DNA of 64,000 bases from NCBI GenBank assembly GCA_963701445.1, contig CAVPAM010000007.1, forward strand, positions 62,001 through 126,000. The letters are read 5' to 3'. A model generated the notes under the pieces. It was not told the DNA's origin. It did not search any database and worked only from the letters and a program-made list of their open reading frames with translations. Positions 33,224 to 43,923 of the stretch are shown here, piece by piece (position 1 is the first letter of the stretch; every line of letters starts with the position of its first letter). The stretch is from CAKZLS01 sp963701445 (lineage in GTDB: Bacteria; Pseudomonadota; Alphaproteobacteria; Rhodospirillales; Defluviicoccaceae). The position numbers were made by a program, and so were the translations under genes.

Positions 33224-35947
33224 TCAGGCGTAGGGAACCGTGAAGAAAAAGGTGGCCCCGTGTCCCGGCTTGCTCCGCACCCAGATGCGGCCGCCTAGGT
33301 GTTCCACGATGCCGCGGCAGATCGCGAGCCCCAGGCCGGACCCCATGGGATTGCCGGTCTGGTCGGATCGGACCTGATGGAACTTCTCGAAAATGTTTTC
33401 CTGTTCGTGCACGGGAATACCCCGCCCGTTGTCGGCGACGCTCACGGTCAAATCGGTGGGACCGACCTTGAGCGCGATTTCCACGCGGCCGTTTTCGGCG
33501 GGGCAGAATTTCTCGGCGTTCGACAGCAGATTGATCGCGAGCTGGATCAGCTGATCGCGATCGCCTCGAACCGTGGGGACCGAGTCGGGCTGGCGAACCT
33601 CGACCGTGATGTTTTTCTCCTCGAACAGATGGTGCATGGAGGAAACGGCGTGGTCGATGACCTCGCGGAGACTGACATCGCTCATTTGCCATTCCATGCG
33701 CCCCCTTTCGATCTTGGTCAGGTCGAGGACCTGATTGATGAGACGCGTCAGGCGCTCGCTCTCGCGGATGATGATGCCGAGAAAGTGCTGGCGCTCCGCC
33801 AATCCGAGATCCGGCGTGTCATGGAGGATTTCCGAGAACGACCGGATCGAGGTCAGCGGCGTCCGCAGCTCGTGGGTCACGGTGGAGAGGAAATCGTCCT
33901 TGAGCTGATCGAGTTCGGTCAGCCGCTCGTTCGCCGCTTTCAATTCGGCGCTGGTGTGCTCCAGTTGCTCGGATTTCTGCTCCAGTTGGCGGCTGTACTC
34001 CAGGACCTGCGACGTCTCGTCGAGGATCTGCATGAGTTCTTCCAGACCCACGCCTTCCCCCTTCAACGTCGACGCCACCATCACCCTGGCGGATGCCGCG
34101 CCGATAATTCCCGCCAGCCTCCGCTCGACGAACTGAACCAGTTCTCCGCTGGCGTTGCCGACCATGTCCGGTTTGGTCCTTTTCTGGCGGGAATACTCGG
34201 CGAAAATTTCGCTGGTGCGGTCATGGCCAAGAAACCGTTCCGCCATGGCCCGCAAATCGCCGATCGAGACGCTGCCCTGCCAGACGCTGGCGCCGGCGCC
34301 GGCCGTCCCGGCCTGCCGATCCACCTCGACGAACAGCGTCGCCTGAATCCGCTCGATCATGCTCTGGCGATCGACGAGCGAGACCCCGACCAGCAAGCCC
34401 ACATTCACTAAAAGGCTCCAGAACAGGGAATGCGAGATGTGATCGTGTCCCTCGAGACCGAACAACGCGTATGGCTTCAAGAGATCGATCCCGAACAGCC
34501 CATGCTCGACGAACGCCGCCGGAAACCAGCCGGACAGCGCGAACGACGGCAGCAGCAGCGTGTAGGCCCACACCAGGAACCCGCCGGAGATTCCCAGGAG
34601 GGCGCCCCGATGAGATGCCCGTTTCCAGTACATTCCGGCGAGGATGGCGGGCGCGAACTGGGCGGCGGCGGCGAACGAGACAAGTCCGATGCTTACCAGT
34701 GCGTAAGAGTCGCCGATGAGAACGAAATACAGATAGCCGATCAGCAATATGAACGCGATGGCACCCCTGCGAATGGCGAGCAGCAGACCCGACAGATCCT
34801 TTTTCTCGGACAGATGCAACCACGCGAACCGCAACAGAACGGGCATGATGAGGTCGTTGCAGATCATCGTGCTGAGCGCCACGGTGGCGACGATGACCAT
34901 TCCCGTGGCCGCCGACAGGCCTCCGATGAACGCGAACAGCGCCAGCCCCGGCGCGCCCTCGGCCAAGGGCAGGGCCAGCACGTAGGTGTCCGCGTCGACG
35001 GTTCCCAGCGGAAACCGCAACAGGCCGCCGAAGGCGATGGGCAGGACGAAGATGTTGATAAGCAGAAGATACAGCGGAAACAGCCAGATCGCCTTGTTCA
35101 GGTGTCTCTCGTCGACGTTCTCCACGACGGTGACCTGAAACTGACGGGGCAGACAGAAGACCGCCAGCATGGCCAGCAGCGTCAAGGGCGCCCACTGGTT
35201 TCCCACCACTTCCATGGTCATCAGCGGGGCCAGCCTCGGTTCGGCCACCGCGCGGTTGAACAGGTCGCCGAATCCGTCGAATAGCCCGAACGTGACGAAC
35301 ACCCCGACCGAAATGAAAGCCACGAGCTTGACGACCGACTCGAAGGCGATGGCGGCGACCATGCCTTCGTGATGTTCGGTCGCGTCGATGTGGCGGGTTC
35401 CGAACAGGATCGAAAAAACGGCGAGCAGCACGGCGACCCACATCGCGGTATCGCCGAAGATCGTCATGCCACCCGGCGATACCGGGTTGGAAATGTCGGG
35501 ATAGTTGAGCAGCACGTTGAAACTCGCCGAGATCGCGTCCAGTTGCAGCGATATGTACGGCATGATGCCGATGACCGCGATCACCGACACCAGTCCCCCG
35601 AGAACGTGGCTCTTGCCGTAACGCGACGACACGAAGTCGGCGATGGAGGTGATGCGGTGGACCTTGCTGATCCGGATGATCTTCCTCAGAACGACCCAGC
35701 CCAGGGTGAACATCAACGTCGGCCCCAGGTAGATGGGCAGGAAGCCCACGCCGGCCCGCGCCGCCAGGCCGACACTGCCGTAGAATGTCCAGGCCGTGCA
35801 GTAGACGGCGATGGACAAGGCGTAGATGTAGGGGTTGAGGATTACGCTCCGGCCCTGGTCGGACCGGCGGTCGCCGTAATAGGCGATGGCGAACAGCAAC
35901 GACAGGTAACCGAATGAAGCGATGACGATGAGCCAGCCTGGGAGCAT
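33224..35947 (-). CDS. SSS transporter-histidine kinase hybrid (CbrA/CrbS type)
   Basis: A 907-residue sensor kinase whose first 500 residues are an SSS-family transporter domain with about 13 membrane helices (YSLLFAIAYYGDRRSDQGRS; SIADFVSSRYGKSHVLGGLV). Next come a STAC-like linker and a coiled coil (LEQKSEQLEHTSAELKAANE), then HisKA with the phospho-acceptor His692 (VTHELRTPLTSIRSF) and a HATPase_c domain (N box LAINLLSNAEKF, G boxes VADNGRGIP and GSGLGLAICRG). No receiver domain is attached. Such kinases (CbrA, CrbS) sense or transport small organic or amino acids. It is the last gene of the operon receiver-exonuclease-small membrane protein-kinase. Confidence 0.93.
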   Translation of the reverse strand: MLPGWLIVIASFGYLSLLFAIAYYGDRRSDQGRSVILNPYIYALSIAVYCTAWTFYGSVGLAARAGVGFLPIYLGPTLMFTLGWVVLRKIIRISKVHRITSIADFVSSRYGKSHVLGGLVSVIAVIGIMPYISLQLDAISASFNVLLNYPDISNPVSPGGMTIFGDTAMWVAVLLAVFSILFGTRHIDATEHHEGMVAAIAFESVVKLVAFISVGVFVTFGLFDGFGDLFNRAVAEPRLAPLMTMEVVGNQWAPLTLLAMLAVFCLPRQFQVTVVENVDERHLNKAIWLFPLYLLLINIFVLPIAFGGLLRFPLGTVDADTYVLALPLAEGAPGLALFAFIGGLSAATGMVIVATVALSTMICNDLIMPVLLRFAWLHLSEKKDLSGLLLAIRRGAIAFILLIGYLYFVLIGDSYALVSIGLVSFAAAAQFAPAILAGMYWKRASHRGALLGISGGFLVWAYTLLLPSFALSGWFPAAFVEHGLFGIDLLKPYALFGLEGHDHISHSLFWSLLVNVGLLVGVSLVDRQSMIERIQATLFVEVDRQAGTAGAGASVWQGSVSIGDLRAMAERFLGHDRTSEIFAEYSRQKRTKPDMVGNASGELVQFVERRLAGIIGAASARVMVASTLKGEGVGLEELMQILDETSQVLEYSRQLEQKSEQLEHTSAELKAANERLTELDQLKDDFLSTVTHELRTPLTSIRSFSEILHDTPDLGLAERQHFLGIIIRESERLTRLINQVLDLTKIERGRMEWQMSDVSLREVIDHAVSSMHHLFEEKNITVEVRQPDSVPTVRGDRDQLIQLAINLLSNAEKFCPAENGRVEIALKVGPTDLTVSVADNGRGIPVHEQENIFEKFHQVRSDQTGNPMGSGLGLAICRGIVEHLGGRIWVRSKPGHGATFFFTVPYA

Positions 35948-35954
35948 CGCGCCG

Positions 35955-36224
35955 CTATCCTCCGTCGGTCGGCGTGATCGGCGGCATGGGATCGGGAGGC
36001 GGGACGGCGGCCTCTGGCGCGCCCTCCGCGACGACGGCGACCAATCCGATCAACAGGGCCCAGCCGGCGAACAGGTACAGGTAAAGCGCCGGTATTCCGA
36101 ACAGTCGGGTATCGGCCCCGGCATCGAAGATCCCCACCACCAGCGGATTGAACAAGACGACCCCGAACGCGAACAAGGCCACCAGTTTCTCGCCGCTCCG
36201 GTTGCCGTCCTTCCGATTGGGCAT
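35955..36224 (-). CDS. Small membrane protein upstream of SSS-kinase
   Basis: An 89-residue protein with two hydrophobic helices (LVALFAFGVVLFNPLVVGIF and LYLYLFAGWALLIGLVAVVA) and a Pro-rich acidic tail (PEAAVPPPDPMPPITPTDGG). It ends 7 nt before the SSS-kinase start, so the two are probably translated together. Small membrane proteins often accompany SSS transporters or kinases as partners; that role here is an inference from position. Confidence 0.8.
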   Translation of the reverse strand: MPNRKDGNRSGEKLVALFAFGVVLFNPLVVGIFDAGADTRLFGIPALYLYLFAGWALLIGLVAVVAEGAPEAAVPPPDPMPPITPTDGG

Positions 36225-36257
36225 GGCCCCGTTCCTTATCCTCTGGGCATCAGTGTA

Positions 36258-38375
36258 TCAGAAACCCGCCTGTTGGGCGCGAACCTCCACGATAGAGTGA
36301 GAGGCCTCGACGGCCTGATCGAGGGTATGGATCCCACGCGCCTCGAGAACGTCGATCATCTTCAGGAACACACCCGCGGTTACCAGGGAGTCGCCAAGGG
36401 CCGTGTGGCGTCCCTGAATGTCGATGCCGAACCGTTCGGCGACGGCGTCAAGAGTGTGCCTGCTGGTGTAGTCGTGCAGATAGACCGACAGCAACAGCGT
36501 GTCCAACACCGGATTGTCGAACGAGACCCCGCATTCGACCTCCTTCAGTTTCAGGAACTTGAGGTCGAACGCGGCGTTGTGCGCGACCAGAACGGCGTCG
36601 CCGACGTAATCATGGAATTGCGGCAGGACCACCTGAACCGGCGGCTTGTCCCTGACCATTTCCTCGGTAATTCCGTGGAACCGGATCGAGTCCTTGGGGA
36701 TCGGACGCTTGGGATCGACCACGCGCTCGAAGGACTTGCCGGTCAGGATCCTACCATTGACCACCCGCACGCCGGCGATCGAAATGATTTCGTCCCCGGA
36801 CGATGGTTCGAGTCCGGTGGTTTCGGTATCGAAGACCACGTAATTGATGGATTTTAACGGACGGCTGCCCATGTCGCCGAGGGTTTCCGGCTGCCGAAGC
36901 AGCTCGAAGTCGTAGAATTCGGGCCGGGCCGGGCGGTTTCGCGCTCCCCGCGCCGTCGGCGGCCGCTTGGCGGGCGGCAGTGGCAGGCGCAACCTCGCCA
37001 TGCCGCCGCGATGGGGAAGGCTCCAGATATCGGTCTTGTGGTGCTCGAGAACGTCGCGGAGCGACAGACCGCCGAGGGTGTCCTCAAGCTGATCGTTGAG
37101 CCAGGAACTCAACTCCGACGCGGGGATCGGCTCCCCCTTCCACATGACATCCAGATACATGTGGCGCTCGCCGGAAACGGCCTCTAGGTCGAACGATTTG
37201 GCCCCGGTGTGGGCGCTGAGCTTGTGGATCATCTGATCCAGAAGTTCCACGAGAGTATAGCTGTCTCCGTGCACCCACAGCGGAATGCCGATCATAACGG
37301 TATCGATCTGCGACCGGTCCTTCAGTCTGTGGGACAGGTTGTTGAACAGGTTCGAGGAGTAGATATCCGTCATCGGCCAATGCCCGGTGATGACGTCGCG
37401 GTACTGCGCCGACAGCGTTTCGAGGCGGTCCGCCAGATAGGAGCCTTCCTTGAGCATGACCTGCTTGAACGCGGCCTGGTCGTCCTTGGGCATGTCGGGA
37501 TTGGCGTTCAGGATTTCCGCCGCCGCCTTAAGGTTGGCCACGGGCGCCCGCAGCCCCTCGGTGGCTTCCCGGAGAAGCCGGTCGCGGAGGCCGAGAGCCG
37601 CGAGTTCCTCCGTTTCGTCCTCGAAGGAGATCACGTAGCCAGTGGGAACGTCTTCGGCATCGAGGATGAGACTCATGCGTCCGTCAAGCGTGTGGCGCCC
37701 GTCGATGGTGGAACCGACGAACGAGACCATGGTCCCTTCCGCGTGTTGCAGGTGGCGGCCCTCGGCGACGCGGTTGGTCAAGCGGTCCAACGCGTGCAGA
37801 ACGGGCAGGCGGTTCATGAAACTGAACAGCGAACGATCGAGGCCGATATCGCTGGTAATGTGAAGCAATTCGAGCGCGCGGTTGTTGTAGAGCAGGATAT
37901 TGTGCTTGAGGTTGCACACCACCACGCCTTCATGAAGGTCCTGCAGAATGATGCCGAGCTGCTCCTTTTGCTGCTCGACCTTTTCGGTGGCCTTGGCGAT
38001 GGCCTCGCCGACACTGTTCTCCGCTCTCGCCAGCTGCGCGACCAGATCGGAGACCGCCCGGGGCAGTCCGCCGAGTTGATGCAGGTCCGGAACCTCGATG
38101 CGGTGATCCGGGTTGGCGTGTATCACGGTCTGAATGCCGCGAACGATGGCCGCGGTCGGCTGGGCGAGGGCATGGTCCAGGTACGCCCAGACGACGGCGA
38201 TCACCGCCGTCAGAAGGAATGCAAGACCGCCTCCGTACACCATCACGATGTTGAAGATGTCGGGACCGGTTTCCGGCAAGGCTGTCGCGATCAGCCACAT
38301 GCCCGCGCCGACCGCCGCCAGGCACGCGGCGGCCAAGCCCGCGAAGCAAACAATGAGGAAAAGCCGCGGCCCCAT
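36258..38375 (-). CDS. Membrane sensor fused to DEDDh 3'-5' exonuclease (intact paralogue)
   Basis: A 705-residue protein with two N-terminal membrane helices (LFLIVCFAGLAAACLAAVGA and IVMVYGGGLAFLLTAVIAVV), a HAMP-like region, a PAS-like domain (GVVVCNLKHNILLYNNRALE), a histidine-kinase-like dimerisation region without a recognisable phospho-acceptor or ATP-binding boxes, and a C-terminal DnaQ-type exonuclease. All DEDDh motifs are present: ExoI YVVFDTETTGLEPSSGDEII, ExoII VLVAHNAAFDLKFL, ExoIII QGRHTALGDSLVTAG. Exonucleases of this fold act on DNA ends, short RNAs or dinucleotides (DnaQ, RNase T, Orn). Membrane attachment and a sensor region are unusual for them. It follows the receiver gene by 35 nt. 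Confidence 0.92.
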   Translation of the reverse strand: MGPRLFLIVCFAGLAAACLAAVGAGMWLIATALPETGPDIFNIVMVYGGGLAFLLTAVIAVVWAYLDHALAQPTAAIVRGIQTVIHANPDHRIEVPDLHQLGGLPRAVSDLVAQLARAENSVGEAIAKATEKVEQQKEQLGIILQDLHEGVVVCNLKHNILLYNNRALELLHITSDIGLDRSLFSFMNRLPVLHALDRLTNRVAEGRHLQHAEGTMVSFVGSTIDGRHTLDGRMSLILDAEDVPTGYVISFEDETEELAALGLRDRLLREATEGLRAPVANLKAAAEILNANPDMPKDDQAAFKQVMLKEGSYLADRLETLSAQYRDVITGHWPMTDIYSSNLFNNLSHRLKDRSQIDTVMIGIPLWVHGDSYTLVELLDQMIHKLSAHTGAKSFDLEAVSGERHMYLDVMWKGEPIPASELSSWLNDQLEDTLGGLSLRDVLEHHKTDIWSLPHRGGMARLRLPLPPAKRPPTARGARNRPARPEFYDFELLRQPETLGDMGSRPLKSINYVVFDTETTGLEPSSGDEIISIAGVRVVNGRILTGKSFERVVDPKRPIPKDSIRFHGITEEMVRDKPPVQVVLPQFHDYVGDAVLVAHNAAFDLKFLKLKEVECGVSFDNPVLDTLLLSVYLHDYTSRHTLDAVAERFGIDIQGRHTALGDSLVTAGVFLKMIDVLEARGIHTLDQAVEASHSIVEVRAQQAGF

Positions 38376-38410
38376 GTTCCTCAGCCGTCAATCAGCTTCA
38401 GCACCGCAAC

Positions 38411-38785
38411 TCAGCCCGAGCCCAGCAACAACTGCTTGACCTTCTCCGTCAGGTCGCGCGTGGAGAACGGCTTGGTGACATAATCGTTGGCCCCGAGGGC
38501 AATACCCTTTTCGCGATCCACCTCGCGGCCCTTCGCGGTGAGCATGATGATGTAGATGCCGCTCCAGGCCGGATTCGAACGGATGGTCTGACAGACGTCG
38601 TAACCGTCCCGCTTGGGGATCATGACGTCCAGAAGAATCAGGTCCGGCGCCCGGTCCTTGACCGCCGCCAGCGCCTGTTCGCCGTCACTGGCGACGCGAA
38701 CGTCGAAGCCCGCTTTCTTCATCAGGAACTGAAGCGAAAGTACGATATTTGGCTCGTCTTCGACGACGAGAATGGATTTCGCCAT
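38411..38785 (-). CDS. Single-domain response regulator
   Basis: A 124-residue stand-alone receiver domain. The phosphorylation site is Asp53 (LILLDVMIPKRDGYD); the acidic pocket (VVEDEP), the conserved Thr (IIMLTAKG) and Lys (YVTKPFS) are present. There is no output domain, so it must act through protein contacts. The ATG at 38785 has a very strong ribosome binding site (GGAGGAGAG). It is the first gene of the operon that also encodes the exonuclease-sensor and the SSS-kinase, which is the likely phosphodonor. Confidence 0.93.
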   Translation of the reverse strand: MAKSILVVEDEPNIVLSLQFLMKKAGFDVRVASDGEQALAAVKDRAPDLILLDVMIPKRDGYDVCQTIRSNPAWSGIYIIMLTAKGREVDREKGIALGANDYVTKPFSTRDLTEKVKQLLLGSG

Positions 38786-39148
38786 TCTCTCCTCCCGTGC
38801 ATGACCTCTTCGATGTTTTGATTTGGCGGCCCATGCCTCCACGCCCGCACCATTAATATACCACTTTTGAAAATGTTTAAGCCCTTTCGCGACTCCGCCA
38901 ACCGATTGCGCGCGCCGCCGCCGGCGCGTTATACACACGTCCATTGAACGTTAACCATTGTGACGGCCCTTCGTCGTCTCCGGCAAGGCGTGTTCCGCGC
39001 GCGATGTTTCCACGTCGCGGAGCGGCGCGAGACGCCATCGCCCGGACTCGAACGGCGGACGGTTGTGATCACGGATATCGAAACCGGCGCGCCGCGCGGG
39101 CGGCCGATGCCCGCCGCGCGGAGCGGCGCCGAATGTTTGGAGTTGACC
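38786..39148. other. Divergent intergenic region between receiver and ettA genes (363 bp)
   Basis: No supported gene. It should contain promoters for both the receiver operon (minus) and ettA (plus). A small AT-rich stretch at 38855-38882 is the likeliest promoter area for the minus-strand operon. Confidence 0.4.
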
Positions 39149-40831
<1,683 letters not shown>

Positions 40832-40840
40832 TGTCGACGT

Positions 40841-41497
40841 TCAGGTCGAAATGCCCAAGTCCAACCTCAGTTCCGCGACCTTCTCCCGCAACACGGCGAG
40901 CAGGCTTTCCACGTTCCCGCCGCCTTGATGGATGGTCGACGCGAAATCCGACCGCAATGTCTGGCTCAGGGAGGTTCCCTCCACCATCACATCGGTAATT
41001 CTGTACGTGTCCGCGTCGTGTCCGACCCGCCAGTCGACGTTGATCGGTTTTTCCCCGCCCGGTCTTATGAATTCGGAAAAAACGGTAACCGATTGCTTGT
41101 CGTTGCTCGCGGCCCGGAGGATTTGCAGCTTCTCTCCGGAGTAATTGCCGAACCGTTTGACATAGCCGTAGACGATATAGTCTTCGAACAGCCGCAGGTA
41201 TTCCTGCCGTTCCGCCTCGGTGGCCTGCTTCCAATAGCGGCCCAGGACCCACTTGCCGATCGCCGCCGACGCGAAGTAGCGACGCAGCAGGCCGCGGAAC
41301 GCCTCGACCCGCTTTTCGGCCGTCGCGTCCGGCTTGTTCAGCAGCGACGTCGCTTCGTCGGACAGCGCCTGGACCAGGGCCCGCGCTCCTTCGGTGGGCT
41401 CGACCGCGTGCGATGGTTGGCCTTGGGCGAGCAGGAAGGTCGATAAGACCACCGCGAGAGACGAAAACACCAAAGCCTGCCGTATGATTTTCCTCAT
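40841..41497 (-). CDS. mlaC: Phospholipid-binding protein MlaC
   Basis: A 218-residue periplasmic protein of the Mla system that carries phospholipids between the outer and inner membranes. It has a cleavable signal peptide (MRKIIRQALVFSSLAVVLST, cleavage near SHA-VEP) and the MlaC/Ttg2 domain (FRGLLRRYFASAAIGKWVLG, RLFEDYIVYGYVKRFGNYSG, YRITDVMVEGTSLSQTLRSD). It lies 50 nt downstream of mlaA on the same strand. The ABC transporter genes mlaFED are not in the window. Confidence 0.93.
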   Translation of the reverse strand: MRKIIRQALVFSSLAVVLSTFLLAQGQPSHAVEPTEGARALVQALSDEATSLLNKPDATAEKRVEAFRGLLRRYFASAAIGKWVLGRYWKQATEAERQEYLRLFEDYIVYGYVKRFGNYSGEKLQILRAASNDKQSVTVFSEFIRPGGEKPINVDWRVGHDADTYRITDVMVEGTSLSQTLRSDFASTIHQGGGNVESLLAVLREKVAELRLDLGIST

Positions 41498-41547
41498 CGC
41501 GTCCTCCGCTTGCGCTGACCGCGTTCCCGGTTATACCGGACGCGCCT

Positions 41548-42438
41548 CTAGTCGGGCACACCATCGATCAGATCAGGCATGTCCGACATATCCGGAAAAT
41601 CCGTCGTCGCCGGCGCGCTGGATTCGTCGCCGCGTTCGGACGCCGGCTGCCACCGTCTGAAAATGAACTTGTCGACGTCGCTCCGGCGATTTTGACGATA
41701 AAGACTGCGCACCGCCGCATAGAAATCCAGGGACGTTTTCTCGACTTCCTCCAATTCGCCGATGAAGCGCGAGCGGGTGTCCACGGCGGTCAACACGGTT
41801 CGGGCCATTGAGTAGGGGAACAGCGCATCGTTTCCAAGGGCCCCCAGCAAGCCGAACGGGTCGAGAACGAAGCTGTCCACGGCCCTGCCGACGCCGTCGC
41901 GCGGGTTCGAGGGGCCCATGACGGGCAGCATCAGGTAAGGTCCCTCGCCCACGCCCCAAACCGCCAGCGTTATGCCGAAATCACCGTCATGGCGCTCCCA
42001 ACCGAGGTCGGTGGCCGGATCACCCAACCCCCCGACTCCAACGGTTGTGTTGATCAGGAACCGCGTGAAGGTGGTGCCGGCATTGTCCATGTTGACCTGC
42101 AACAGGTCGTTGGCGAGGATCACCGGCGTTCTCAGGTTGTTGAGAAAGTTGTGTATTCCGGTCTGGAACGGCGGCGGCAGGAACACCGAATACATGATCG
42201 CGAACGGCTTGAGGATCAGTGTGTCGAGACCGCGATTGACCTGGAAGATAGCGCGGTTCATGGGCTCGAGCGGATCGTTGATTTCTTGCCACTCGGCATA
42301 GGCTTCGGCGTCGGAGCGATCCGGCGCGCTCGCGCAGCCTGAAACACCGACGACCAGGACGAGCGCCGCCAGGAACCGCGCGGGAAACGCACGGAACATC
42401 CGCGAGCCGCCGTCGACCGCAAACTTGATACTCTCCAT
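41548..42438 (-). CDS. mlaA: Outer-membrane lipoprotein MlaA (VacJ)
   Basis: The outer-membrane component of the Mla phospholipid-transport system, which removes phospholipids from the outer leaflet. A lipoprotein signal with lipobox VSGC (LAALVLVVGVSGCASAP) is followed by the VacJ domain (INDPLEPMNRAIFQVNRGLD, LNNLRTPVILANDLLQ, LMLPVMGPSNPRDGVGRAVD). Two starts are plausible: ATG 42438, with GGGGA 8 nt upstream, and ATG 42399 (MFRAFPARFLAAL), which gives a more typical signal peptide. The C-terminal 60 residues are less conserved and acidic. Confidence 0.93.
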   Translation of the reverse strand: MESIKFAVDGGSRMFRAFPARFLAALVLVVGVSGCASAPDRSDAEAYAEWQEINDPLEPMNRAIFQVNRGLDTLILKPFAIMYSVFLPPPFQTGIHNFLNNLRTPVILANDLLQVNMDNAGTTFTRFLINTTVGVGGLGDPATDLGWERHDGDFGITLAVWGVGEGPYLMLPVMGPSNPRDGVGRAVDSFVLDPFGLLGALGNDALFPYSMARTVLTAVDTRSRFIGELEEVEKTSLDFYAAVRSLYRQNRRSDVDKFIFRRWQPASERGDESSAPATTDFPDMSDMPDLIDGVPD

Positions 42439-42979
42439 CGCTCGCGTCCCCGAGGATACCTTGCGCAAGAAACGGTCCAATGGCCGCTTCGACAGTTGTG
42501 TTGCCCGAATAGCGCACATTGCCGCTTCGTGCCCAATCCGGGCGCTGGCCGAATGCGCGCCAGCCGGATCGCGCGGTGGCGCAACTTCACAAAAAAGTCA
42601 CGGTGCGCGGCAATTCGCCCCGCGACCGTGGTGTCTTCAACTATCATAGCCCAAAAAAAAATGCCAGCGGCGCCTTTTGCCGGACCGTGTCGAGGCCGGC
42701 ACCCGGGGCCAGCCGTTCTATCCGCCTGGAAGTATGCTGAAATCCGTCGAGCGGCCGCGTCCCCGCGCTCCGCTCGCACGCGGCCGCCATTCCGGCCACG
42801 GCCGTGGACTGGTGCCCCGGATGGTGGTTGACATTCGCCGTCATTGTCCGGAAAACGAGGTCATCGGCGCGGAAGTGGCGAGTGAGGGGTGCCTTGCCGC
42901 TTCAAAGCGTGTTGAAAAACACGACCGGCGGCCTCACTAACATTGTAATCAGCAGCATGGCGGAAGGTGCGGAGCATAG
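42439..42979. other. Divergent intergenic region mlaA-metF (541 bp)
   Basis: No supported gene. I looked for a cobalamin or SAM riboswitch in front of metF-metH and did not see a recognisable B12 box or SAM-II core. GGAG at the 3' end is the metF ribosome binding site. Short frames here look random. Confidence 0.45.
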
Positions 42980-43921
42980 ATGGCCACGTCTGGAATGAGG
43001 ACAATCCTGCCCATAACGACGCCGTTACCACGCGACGTAAAGGTGTCGTTCGAATTTTTTCCGCCGAAGACGGAGAAAATGGAGCAGAACCTGTGGGCTT
43101 GCGTGAACCGGCTGGCGACCCTCAAGCCCGCCTATGTATCGGTCACCTACGGAGCGGGGGGAACCACGCGCGAGCGGACACATGCCACGGTCACCCGCAT
43201 TCGCCGCGAAACCGACCTGGAGCCGGCCGCCCACCTCACTTGCGTCGGCGCCACCCGCGAGGAAATCGACGAGGTCGCCCGGCAGTATTGGGACGCCGGC
43301 ATCCGTCACATCGTGGCGCTGCGCGGCGATCCCCCGGAGGGAGTCGCGCGGTACGAACCGCATCCAGGCGGTTATGCCTATGCCTGTGACCTGGTCGCCG
43401 GCCTGAAGCGGGTGGCCGACTTCGACATCAGCGTGTCCGCCTATCCGGAAACCCATCCGGAATCGGCCAATGGGCATGTCGATATCGACTACCTGAAACG
43501 CAAGGTCGACGCCGGCGCCAGCCGCGCCATCACTCAGTTCTTTTTCGACACGGACGTGTATTTCCGGTTTCTCGACCGCGTCCGCGCGGCGGACATCGAC
43601 GTTCCCATCATTCCCGGCATTCTGCCGGTCTCCAATTTCAAGCAGGTGGCCGGCTTCGCCAAGATGTGCGGCGCGTCGGTGCCCCGTTGGATGGCCGACC
43701 TGTTCGAGGGGCTGGACGACGACGCGGATACGCGCAGGCTGGTGGCCGCCTCGGTGGCGGCGGAACAATGCCGGGCCCTGCACGCCGGCGGGGTGAACCA
43801 TTTCCACTTCTATACCCTCAACCGCGCGGACCTCGCCTTCGCCATCTGTCACGTTCTCGGCGTCCGTCCGGCGATCGGCGCGGTCGAGCAGCCGGAACTC
43901 ATCGTGCAGGCGGGAGAGTGA
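42980..43921 (+). CDS. metF: Methylenetetrahydrofolate reductase
   Basis: A 313-residue FAD enzyme that reduces 5,10-methylene-THF to 5-methyl-THF, the methyl donor for MetH. The N-terminal active-site segment VSFEFFPPKTEKME and the TIM-barrel segments YVSVTYGAGGTTRERT, HLTCVGATREEIDEV, IVALRGDPPEG and RAITQFFFDTDVYFRFLDRV are typical. The ATG at 42980 has GGAG 7 nt upstream. metH follows two nt after the stop, so one transcript would make both the methyl donor and its user. Confidence 0.97.
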   Translation: MATSGMRTILPITTPLPRDVKVSFEFFPPKTEKMEQNLWACVNRLATLKPAYVSVTYGAGGTTRERTHATVTRIRRETDLEPAAHLTCVGATREEIDEVARQYWDAGIRHIVALRGDPPEGVARYEPHPGGYAYACDLVAGLKRVADFDISVSAYPETHPESANGHVDIDYLKRKVDAGASRAITQFFFDTDVYFRFLDRVRAADIDVPIIPGILPVSNFKQVAGFAKMCGASVPRWMADLFEGLDDDADTRRLVAASVAAEQCRALHAGGVNHFHFYTLNRADLAFAICHVLGVRPAIGAVEQPELIVQAGE

Positions 43922-43923
43922 CG

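Noticed and set aside
42439..42979. Cobalamin or SAM riboswitch upstream of metF-metH
   Set aside because: I looked for a B12 box and a SAM-II core and saw neither.
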